Shown: positions 22,948 to 29,309 of the stretch, in pieces
Numbering within the stretch: the stretch's first letter is position 1
Layout: every line of letters begins with the position of its first letter
Source of the DNA: an uncultured Eubacterium sp.
GTDB taxonomy: Bacteria; Bacillota; Clostridia; Lachnospirales; Lachnospiraceae
Direction of reading: 5' to 3'
Assembly: GCA_910580075.1 (NCBI GenBank)
Contig: CAJTVR010000056.1
Coordinates: 1 to 29,309 of the forward strand
Length of the DNA stretch: 29,309 nucleotides
The notes under the pieces: model-generated
Databases searched by the model: none
What the model was told of the DNA's origin: nothing
What the model saw: the letters and a program-made list of their open reading frames with translations, nothing else
Position numbers and translations under genes: made by a program

Positions 22948-24318
22948 ATGAAACGTACGCTCAGCACGATTTTTATGATCTGTATCATTGCAGCAGCCGG
23001 ATTCACGCTGCACAAAGTAACATTAAACCGCACCAGCCAGGGCTGCATTCAGCTCAATGATTTTTACCATCTGCCGGAAGATACGGTCGACCTTTTGTGT
23101 ATCGGCAGCAGTCATGTATACTACAGCATACATACCTGCAGACTGTATGACCGTTACGGAATCGCAGGCTATCTGCTGGCATCTCCCGGACAGCCGGTAT
23201 GGCTCAGCTATTATTTTCTTGAAGAGGCTCTGAAAACACAGTCGCCGCAGCTGTTAATTTTTGACGTCTGCACTCTGTACCGCAAAGAAAGCAGCGCAGG
23301 TTCCGCGTCGTGGCCGAGTCTGATCAGCATGAAGCCTTCCGTCGCAAAATGGAAGGCAATCCGCGCTGTAAACTGGCAGGAGAAGCAGTTAGACAGTGTG
23401 GGGGCTTTCTTTTCATTCCCTTACTACCATACACGCTACGCACAGCTGGACAGGCAGGACTATGAAAATACAAAAAAAGTCAGATATAACGGATATTTTC
23501 CAAGTTTTGACCGCATATCAGAAAGCGAATTAGCAGACTGGAAGCAGATTGACAGAAGTAATTTTCACAAATCAGAACCAGTCAGCGAGCAGACAGAGTT
23601 ATATTTGCGTAAACTGATAGAACTGTGCCGTGAAAAGAATATTCCGCTGCTGCTTGTAAACGCTCCTTATTTAAATCAGACAGAAGAGAAACAGAAGGCA
23701 TATAATTATATCAGCCAGATTGCAAAAGAATATGGTATTCCGTTTCTGGACTGCAGCTATATTGATGAAATACAGATCGATTATGCAAAAGATCTGCTGG
23801 AGCCTTCACATCTAAATTATTACGGGAGCATGAAATACACGGATTATCTGGCAGAATGGATCAGCAAATACTACACGCTTCCTGACAGGCGGGAAAACAG
23901 CCGCTATCAGATATGGGAAGAGATGAGCAGAAAATTCCGTCATGTGGAACTGTACGGCAGAGCGTTGAAACAGATTAATACACTGGAGGATTACAGAAAA
24001 GCTCTGCGCAGCCTGGATGAATGTGTCGTAGTACTTTATCAGAATCCAGGCGGAAAGTCGGCTGTATATGAAAATGGAAAACAGGTTTTTGCAGGTGCGC
24101 AGGGAACTGATTATTTCTGGCACACAGACCTTGGCTATTCGGATCTGGCTGTCCAGTGTGTATCCGGGAATCTGTCAGTGTCGATTGATAACGAAGCCTA
24201 TTCTTATGTAAACCAGGGACTGAATATACTTGTTTATGATAAAGTCGCGAAACGCATCATTGACGGGGCTGGATTTGATGTGCAGACCGGGAAGGCGGTC
24301 AGGGAGAAAAATATGTAA
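22948..24318 (+). CDS. SGNH/GDSL-type hydrolase-like surface protein
   Basis: The protein has 456 aa, with an ATG 6 nt after GGAGG. The N-terminal hydrophobic segment (about 5-22) is a signal or anchor, predicting an extracytoplasmic catalytic domain. The SGNH-type first block appears as LLCIGSSHVYYSI (Ser54/Ser55 candidate nucleophile). The last block is LLEPSHLNYYGSMKYTDYLAEWI with His288, where many enzymes have DxxH but here Glu/Ser precede the His. This arrangement resembles DltD and AlgJ/AlgX-type proteins that act in O-acetylation or D-alanylation of surface polymers. The C-terminal about 130 residues (from about 325) form a separate domain without recognised motifs. No acyltransferase partner (MBOAT) is adjacent. 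The gene is isolated between two repeat regions. Confidence 0.75.
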   Translation: MKRTLSTIFMICIIAAAGFTLHKVTLNRTSQGCIQLNDFYHLPEDTVDLLCIGSSHVYYSIHTCRLYDRYGIAGYLLASPGQPVWLSYYFLEEALKTQSPQLLIFDVCTLYRKESSAGSASWPSLISMKPSVAKWKAIRAVNWQEKQLDSVGAFFSFPYYHTRYAQLDRQDYENTKKVRYNGYFPSFDRISESELADWKQIDRSNFHKSEPVSEQTELYLRKLIELCREKNIPLLLVNAPYLNQTEEKQKAYNYISQIAKEYGIPFLDCSYIDEIQIDYAKDLLEPSHLNYYGSMKYTDYLAEWISKYYTLPDRRENSRYQIWEEMSRKFRHVELYGRALKQINTLEDYRKALRSLDECVVVLYQNPGGKSAVYENGKQVFAGAQGTDYFWHTDLGYSDLAVQCVSGNLSVSIDNEAYSYVNQGLNILVYDKVAKRIIDGAGFDVQTGKAVREKNM

Positions 24319-24676
24319 GATGAAGCTCAGATTTTTGATTCCGTACAGCGTCTGGCAGAATCGTAACAGAAGCCAGCCTGCAGACTGCCTGATCAGATGT
24401 CTGGAAACCAGCAGGGGCAGGAGAAAGATAATATCTGCAGACTGCCCGATCAGATGTCTGGAAACCAGCAGGGGCAGGAGAAAGATAATACCAGCAGACT
24501 GCCTGATCAGACGTCTGGAGACCGGCAGCAGAATTATTTATAATACCTGCAGCCGCCTGCTGTCCGGCATCTGAGAAATCAAATCCGCCAGTCTGCCGCG
24601 TGTCCGGTATCTGAAAGGCCTGTCCGGACATCCGCTCTTTTCCACACTTTCGATTCTTCGCAATTCTCAAAAAAGG
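24319..24676 (+). other. Gene-free stretch between the SGNH gene and carA, holding tandem repeats
   Basis: The space between the SGNH stop and carA is about 470 nt. The first part contains the 57-bp tandem array (listed separately). From about 24530 to 24640, fragments of similar composition (CTGTCCGGCATCTGA, GTGTCCGGTATCTGA, CCTGTCCGGACATC) look like decayed short repeats. Frames in both directions across the array are open only because 57 is a multiple of three, and they lack ribosome binding sites. Confidence 0.55.
24381..24531. repeat. 57-bp tandem repeat, two full copies plus one partial
   Basis: Copies begin at 24381, 24438 and 24495 with CAGACTGCC(T/C)GATCAGA. Copies 1 and 2 are nearly identical across 57 bp, and copy 3 is diverged and stops after about 37 bp. 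Each unit contains an imperfect palindrome centred on TGATCA and bounded by CAGAC and GTCTG. It lies between the SGNH gene and the carA promoter. Confidence 0.85.
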
Positions 24677-24705
24677 TTGAAAAAAACTATTCAGTGTGAT
24701 AGACT
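24677..24705 (+). promoter_or_regulatory. Probable carAB promoter
   Basis: The -35 TTGAAA (24677-24682), a 17-nt spacer and the -10-like TAGACT (24700-24705) place transcription start near 24712, about 75 nt before carA. Confidence 0.5.
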
Positions 24706-24736
24706 CTTCACAATTTGATTTTCCACAAAAATGACG

Positions 24737-24761
24737 AAAAAAGGGGCTTCTCTTTTTTTTT
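24737..24761 (+). terminator. Weak terminator-like element in the carA leader (possible attenuator)
   Basis: AAAAAAG (24737-24743) can pair with CTTTTTT (24752-24758) around GGGCTTCT, with further T residues after it. The stem is almost all A-U, so it is weak. Its place in the pyrimidine-gene leader makes attenuation conceivable, but no PyrR-binding consensus was recognised. Confidence 0.25.
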
Positions 24762-24786
24762 GCCACCAAGAAAGGACAGAGATGAT

Positions 24787-25881
24787 ATGAAAGCTTTTCT
24801 AATACTTGAAGACGGACACGTATTTGAAGGAATAAGCATCGGATCGCAGCGGGAAACTGTCAGCGAGATTGTATTCAATACATCCATGACCGGATATCTG
24901 GAAGTGCTCACAGATCCGTCCTATGCCGGACAGGCAGTTGTCATGACGTATCCTTTAATAGGTAATTATGGAATCTGTTTTCATGATATGGAATCGGAAA
25001 GGCCGTGGCCGGATGGATTTATCGTCAGGGAGTTATCCCGCATGGCCAGTAATTTCCGCTGTGAGGGCACGATTCAGAATTTTCTGGAAAAACACGATAT
25101 ACCGGGAATTGCAGGAATCGATACCCGGGCCCTGACCAAACGGCTGCGGGAAAAGGGGACTATGAATGGAATGATTACAACAAAAGAGCCCTGCAGCATG
25201 GATGAAATTATCGCAAAGCTGAAAAGCTATTCAGTAGGAAACGCAGTGGACAGAGTAACCTGTAAGCAGAAAAAGGTATTAGATGGAGGGGGATTTCATG
25301 TGGCACTGCTGGATTTTGGTGCAAAAGACCATATCGCCGAATCCTTAACTAAACGCGGATGCAGGGTGACGGTTTATCCTGCCCGTACAAAAGCAGAAGA
25401 GATTCTTGCAGACGCACCGGACGGCATTATGCTTTCAAACGGACCCGGAGATCCGAAAAGCTGTACAGAGATTATCGCAGAATTGAAAAAACTGTATGAA
25501 ACAGATATTCCGATATTTGCAATCTGCCTGGGACACCAGCTGCTGGCGCTGGCAAACGGGGCAGATACGTACAAAATGAAATACGGGCACCGCGGAGGCA
25601 ATCATCCGGTGAAAGATTTAGAAACCGGAAAAGTATATATTTCTTCCCAGAATCACGGCTATGTGGTGGATACGGATCATCTGGATGAAAAAATTGCAGT
25701 GCCGGCATTTATCAATGTCAATGACGGCACGAATGAAGGGCTGAAGTATACAGGAAAGCAGATATTTACGGTGCAGTTTCACCCGGAAGCATGTCCGGGC
25801 CCGAGAGACAGTGCATTTTTATTTGACCGGTTTATTCAGATGATGGGAGGGGACAGATTATGCCAAAAAGACCAGATATAA
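24787..25881 (+). CDS. carA: Carbamoyl-phosphate synthase small subunit (glutamine amidotransferase)
   Basis: The start is an ATG at 24787 after AAAGGA; the reading frame continues upstream through non-family sequence. The protein has 364 aa, normal for CarA. The N-terminal CPSase domain begins with AFLILEDGHVFEGISIG and includes the FNTSMTGYLEVLTDPSYAGQ block. The C-terminal class I glutamine amidotransferase shows the nucleophile Cys247 in FAICLGHQLL and the His332/Glu334 pair in VQFHPEA. It hydrolyses glutamine and channels ammonia to CarB for pyrimidine and arginine synthesis. It overlaps carB by 22 nt, so translation is coupled. Confidence 0.96.
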   Translation: MKAFLILEDGHVFEGISIGSQRETVSEIVFNTSMTGYLEVLTDPSYAGQAVVMTYPLIGNYGICFHDMESERPWPDGFIVRELSRMASNFRCEGTIQNFLEKHDIPGIAGIDTRALTKRLREKGTMNGMITTKEPCSMDEIIAKLKSYSVGNAVDRVTCKQKKVLDGGGFHVALLDFGAKDHIAESLTKRGCRVTVYPARTKAEEILADAPDGIMLSNGPGDPKSCTEIIAELKKLYETDIPIFAICLGHQLLALANGADTYKMKYGHRGGNHPVKDLETGKVYISSQNHGYVVDTDHLDEKIAVPAFINVNDGTNEGLKYTGKQIFTVQFHPEACPGPRDSAFLFDRFIQMMGGDRLCQKDQI

Positions 25882-28800
25882 AAAAAGTATTAGTCATTGG
25901 TTCCGGGCCGATTGTCATCGGACAGGCAGCAGAATTTGATTACGCAGGAACGCAGGCATGCCGTTCCTTAAAAGAAGAGGGACTGGAAGTGTGCCTGGTT
26001 AATTCCAATCCGGCCACAATTATGACAGATAAAAATATAGCAGACCAGGTTTATATAGAGCCGCTTACGACAGATGTTTTAAAACGTATTATTCAGATAG
26101 AAAAGCCGGACAGCCTTCTGCCGACGCTTGGCGGACAGGCCGGGCTGAATCTGGGAATCGAGCTGGCAGAGTCTGGATTTTTGGAAGAAAACGGCGTAAA
26201 ACTGATAGGCACCACGGCTGAAACGATAAAAAAAGCAGAGGACAGGCTGGAATTTAAACAGACAATGGAAAAAATCGGGGAGCCAGTGGCACCGTCCCTC
26301 GTTGTAGAAGATGTGCAAAGCGGCATTGATTTTGTAAATACAATCGGCTATCCGGCAGTGCTTCGTCCGGCTTATACGCTGGGCGGCAGCGGAGGCGGAA
26401 TTGCACATAATGAACAGGAACTGACAGATATTTTAAAGAACGGCCTCCGCCTTTCGAGAACCGGCCAGGTGCTGGTAGAACGCTGCATTGCTGGCTGGAA
26501 AGAAATAGAATATGAAGTGATGAGAGACGCAGAAGGCTGCTGCATTACGGTATGTAATATGGAAAATATAGATCCTGTAGGCGTGCATACAGGAGATTCG
26601 ATTGTGACTGCACCATCCCAGACGCTGGGCGACCAGGAATACCAGATGCTGCGTACTTCTGCCCTGAATATTATTTCGGAGCTTGGGATTACTGGCGGAT
26701 GCAATGTACAGTATGCATTAAAACCGGATTCTTTTGAATACTGTGTCATTGAGGTAAATCCAAGGGTGAGCCGCTCTTCCGCGCTGGCTTCCAAAGCTAC
26801 CGGATATCCGATTGCAAGGGTAGCAGCAAAAATTGCAGTGGGTTACAGGCTTGATGAAATCAAAAATGCAATTACAAATAAGACATACGCCAGCTTTGAA
26901 CCGATGATTGACTACTGTGTGGTCAAGCTGCCAAGACTGCCTTTTGATAAATTTATTACAGCAAAAAGGACACTGACGACACAGATGAAAGCGACGGGAG
27001 AAGTCATGAGCATCTGTAGTAATTTTGAAGGAGCACTGATGAAAGCGCTGAGGTCTTTAGAGCAGCATACGGACAGCCTGCTGTCATATGATTTTTCGGC
27101 TCTGTCAGAAAGGGAGCTTTTAGAGCGTTTAAAAACAGTGGATGACCAGCGGATTTTTGTAATCGCACAGGCGCTGCGCAGGGGTATTAATTATAAAGCG
27201 ATTCATGAGATTACTATGATTGATGAGTGGTTTATTGACAAAATTGCGGTTCTTGTTGAAATGGAACAGCGCCTGGAACAGGAACCGCTGACACCGGAAC
27301 TGCTAAAAGAAGCAAAGCGTATAGAGTTCCCGGACAATGTGATAGCGTCGCTGGCTAAAAAGACAGAGCGGGAAATCCGGGACATGCGGTATGAATACGG
27401 CATTACGGCAGCTTTTAAAATGGCAGATACATGTGCGGCTGAGTTTGAAGCCGCAACGCCGTATTATTATTCTATATATGACGGAGAGGACGAAGCGGTC
27501 AAAACACAGAGCCGCAAAAAGGTGCTCGTACTCGGCTCTGGGCCAATCAGAATCGGACAGGGTGTAGAATTCGACTACTGCAGTGTGCATGCCGCATGGG
27601 CTTTTTCGAAAGCAGGCTATGAAACAATTATTATTAACAATAACCCGGAAACTGTCAGCACGGATTTTGACATTGCAGACAAGCTGTATTTTGAACCGCT
27701 GACACCGGAAGATGTGGAAAATATCGTAAATATTGAAAAACCAGACGGAGCTGTCGTTCAGTTTGGAGGACAGACAGCGATCAAACTGACGCAGAGCCTG
27801 ATGGAAATGGGAGTACCGATTCTGGGCACGGCCGCGCAGGACGTCGATGCGGCAGAAGACAGGGAACTGTTTGACCGCATTCTGCAAAAGACACAGATAC
27901 CGCGGGCAGCAGGAGGCACAGTATTTACAGCCGGGGAGGCAAAAGAGGTAGCAGGCCGGCTGGGGTATCCGGTGCTTGTGCGCCCTTCTTATGTACTGGG
28001 CGGACAGGGGATGCAGATTGCATATTCTGATGAGGAAATCGAAGAATTTATGGCAGTCATCAACCGCTATTCCCAGGAACATCCGATTCTGGTAGATAAA
28101 TACCTGATGGGCAGGGAGCTGGAGGTGGATGCGGTCTGTGACGGGACAGATATCCTGATTCCGGGCATTATGGAGCATATTGAGCGTACCGGCGTACATT
28201 CCGGAGATTCTATTTCCGTATACCCGGCCCCGACCATTAGCGATACCGTCCGGGATAAAATTGCAGAATATTCCAGAAGGCTTGCACAGGCGCTGCATGT
28301 AAAAGGTCTGATTAACATACAGTTTATTGCAGTGGGAGAAGATGTATATGTCATTGAAGTCAATCCGCGTTCTTCAAGAACTGTGCCTTACATCAGCAAA
28401 GTAACCGGCATTCCAATTGTGGATCTGGCGGTGCAGGTCATGACCGGAAACAAAATCAGGCAGCTTGGCTATGAGCCGGGACTGCAGCCGGCAGCGGATT
28501 ATTTTGCTGTTAAAATGCCGGTCTTTTCTTCAGAAAAAATCCGCGGCGCAGAAATCAGCCTCGGGCCGGAAATGAAATCCACAGGAGAATGCCTGGGTAT
28601 TGCAAAAACCTTTGATGAAGCATTATACAAAGCATTTCTTGGCGCAGGCGTAGTGCTTCCAAAGCATAAACAGGTCATTATTACAGTGAAGGACGCAGAC
28701 AAGCCGGAAGCGGCAGAAATAGGAAAACGTTTTGAAGCACTTGGTTATAAAATCTATGCGACAAGAAGCACAGCAAAATTTTTAAATCAGCATGGTGTGA

Positions 28801-29054
28801 ATGCTTTGCAGGTCAAAAATATTCATCAGGAACCTCCTACGATTATGGACCTGCTTCTCGGGCATAAAATTGACCTTGTGATTGACACACCGACCCAGGG
28901 CCGGGATAAAAGCCGGGACGGGTTTTTAATCCGGCGCGTGGCAATTGAAACAGGTGTAAACTGCATTACAGCAATGGATACCGCAAGGGCGCTTGTGCAG
29001 AGTCTTGAGACGGCGCATAAGGAAATGACAATGGTGGATATTGCAAAAATCTGA
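25860..29054 (+). CDS. carB: Carbamoyl-phosphate synthase large subunit
   Basis: The protein has 1064 aa, close to the about 1070 typical of the family. It starts at an ATG inside the end of carA after GGGAGGGG. It contains two homologous synthetase halves: the first starts KVLVIGSGPIVIGQAAEFDY and has the ATP-grasp blocks RPAYTLGGSGGG and EVNPRVSRSSALASKATGYP; the second starts KVLVLGSGPIRIGQGVEFDY and has RPSYVLGGQGM and EVNPRSSRTVPYISKVTGIP. An oligomerisation region lies between (about 400-550). The C-terminal MGS-like allosteric domain (about 935-1064) includes GRDKSRDGFLIRRVAIE. It makes carbamoyl phosphate from bicarbonate, 2 ATP and ammonia supplied by CarA. It is intact, with no frameshift. 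Confidence 0.97.
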   Translation: MPKRPDIKKVLVIGSGPIVIGQAAEFDYAGTQACRSLKEEGLEVCLVNSNPATIMTDKNIADQVYIEPLTTDVLKRIIQIEKPDSLLPTLGGQAGLNLGIELAESGFLEENGVKLIGTTAETIKKAEDRLEFKQTMEKIGEPVAPSLVVEDVQSGIDFVNTIGYPAVLRPAYTLGGSGGGIAHNEQELTDILKNGLRLSRTGQVLVERCIAGWKEIEYEVMRDAEGCCITVCNMENIDPVGVHTGDSIVTAPSQTLGDQEYQMLRTSALNIISELGITGGCNVQYALKPDSFEYCVIEVNPRVSRSSALASKATGYPIARVAAKIAVGYRLDEIKNAITNKTYASFEPMIDYCVVKLPRLPFDKFITAKRTLTTQMKATGEVMSICSNFEGALMKALRSLEQHTDSLLSYDFSALSERELLERLKTVDDQRIFVIAQALRRGINYKAIHEITMIDEWFIDKIAVLVEMEQRLEQEPLTPELLKEAKRIEFPDNVIASLAKKTEREIRDMRYEYGITAAFKMADTCAAEFEAATPYYYSIYDGEDEAVKTQSRKKVLVLGSGPIRIGQGVEFDYCSVHAAWAFSKAGYETIIINNNPETVSTDFDIADKLYFEPLTPEDVENIVNIEKPDGAVVQFGGQTAIKLTQSLMEMGVPILGTAAQDVDAAEDRELFDRILQKTQIPRAAGGTVFTAGEAKEVAGRLGYPVLVRPSYVLGGQGMQIAYSDEEIEEFMAVINRYSQEHPILVDKYLMGRELEVDAVCDGTDILIPGIMEHIERTGVHSGDSISVYPAPTISDTVRDKIAEYSRRLAQALHVKGLINIQFIAVGEDVYVIEVNPRSSRTVPYISKVTGIPIVDLAVQVMTGNKIRQLGYEPGLQPAADYFAVKMPVFSSEKIRGAEISLGPEMKSTGECLGIAKTFDEALYKAFLGAGVVLPKHKQVIITVKDADKPEAAEIGKRFEALGYKIYATRSTAKFLNQHGVNALQVKNIHQEPPTIMDLLLGHKIDLVIDTPTQGRDKSRDGFLIRRVAIETGVNCITAMDTARALVQSLETAHKEMTMVDIAKI

Positions 29055-29061
29055 ACCGGAA

Positions 29062-29135
29062 GGTATAGATTATCCGGACGCTGGGAAGAGACACTTTTTC
29101 CTTTTTCTGTTCCGCCTGCGAACAGTTAGAACTTC
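29062..29135 (+). repeat. Diverged second copy of the hairpin repeat, downstream of carB
   Basis: The plus strand here (GGTATAGAT, then GGACGCTGGGA, then TTTCCTTTTTCTGTTCCGCC) aligns with the minus strand of the hairpin element at 22781-22888. ACAGTTAGAA of the loop also recurs, but in the opposite relative orientation. The right-hand arm is missing, so no long hairpin forms. It begins 7 nt after the carB stop. Confidence 0.65.
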
Positions 29136-29173
29136 TAAATTTTCTGCTTTAAGGCTGTGGCAGCGGACGGACC

Positions 29174-29276
29174 GGTGTCTGATGCCCTGGCGTTACGGCA
29201 TGCTTTATGCTCCGGCACTGGCAGACACCTTTTGGGGCTTCCAGGTTTCTGCATGCGGCAGGCAGTGTGCCCCAAA
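29174..29276. other. Two hairpin-forming inverted repeats after carB
   Basis: GGTGTCTG (29174-29181) pairs with CAGACACC (29222-29229), with TGCC/GGCA extending the stem and a TTTT following, so it may terminate carAB. TTTGGGGC (29231-29238) pairs with GCCCCAAA (29269-29276). An 86-codon frame crosses both and the repeat, but without a ribosome binding site it is not called. Confidence 0.45.
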
Positions 29277-29309
29277 TCCTGGGTATCAGGCAGAAAATTA
29301 AGAATTTCT

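Noticed and set aside
24361..24531. 57-bp array as a CRISPR
   Set aside because: The units are contiguous tandem copies without unique spacers and no cas genes are present.
24230..24574. Arg/Cys-rich repeat protein encoded by the 57-bp array
   Set aside because: Starts inside the SGNH gene in another frame, no ribosome binding site; open only because the repeat period is divisible by three.
29041..29301. 86-aa frame after carB, and its similarity to the minus-strand frame at 22768-23013
   Set aside because: The similarity (FLFLFRL stretch) is explained by the shared DNA hairpin repeat; neither frame has a ribosome binding site and both overlap real genes.

Overview
The window looks like chromosomal DNA of a low-to-mid GC Firmicute, most likely a gut Lachnospiraceae-type clostridium. 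The evidence is consistent AGGAGG-type ribosome binding sites, sigma-A style promoters, a CsoR-CopA copper operon, an AgrC/AgrA-style two-component pair, and a clostridial-type carAB. No tRNA, rRNA or CRISPR array was seen. All functions below come from reading motifs; no database search was run.

Layout. 1-1.8 kb: a lone winged-helix domain (probably a response-regulator remnant), then a membrane-anchored choloylglycine-hydrolase-like (Ntn) enzyme with a good terminator. 1.87-2.7 kb: a decayed IS3-family element on the minus strand. 3.1-6.3 kb: an RmlD-like NAD(P) sugar-nucleotide reductase, then a DAACS dicarboxylate/amino-acid symporter whose stop overlaps the start of an amino-acid-type solute-binding lipoprotein. 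Near-identical 16-bp palindromes lie just upstream of the first two of these genes. 6.4-8.8 kb: a small membrane protein divergent from a GHKL histidine kinase and LytTR response regulator. 8.9-10.4 kb: a Fic-fold protein whose motif His is Gln, convergent with an unknown lipoprotein. 10.5-13.6 kb: copper module, with a CsoR operator inside its own promoter, csoR, and copA carrying a C-terminal CopZ-like domain that has its own internal ribosome binding site. 13.7-15.3 kb: a GreA-like factor and a secreted transglutaminase-like protein.

15.6-22.7 kb is the most interesting region. It holds three genes on one strand in visibly A/T-richer, AAA/GAA/ATA-rich sequence: (1) a 1489-aa protein with an N-terminal HD phosphohydrolase domain and a central Hsp90/GHKL ATPase domain; (2) a long coiled coil joined to an ImmA/IrrE-like domain whose HExxH has become YELGK; (3) an R-S-E-type ADP-ribosyltransferase domain with a Q-x-E catalytic loop, joined to a two-helix membrane module resembling SLATT-type effectors. 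I infer a sensor/ATPase, adaptor and membrane-anchored toxic effector, meaning a candidate immune or abortive-infection system. A 31-bp perfect hairpin sits directly behind it, and a diverged relative of that hairpin sits behind carB.

22.9-29.3 kb: an SGNH-type surface protein, a 57-bp tandem repeat, and then carA-carB (carbamoyl-phosphate synthase) with a 22-bp overlap, followed by the second repeat copy and further hairpins at the window end.
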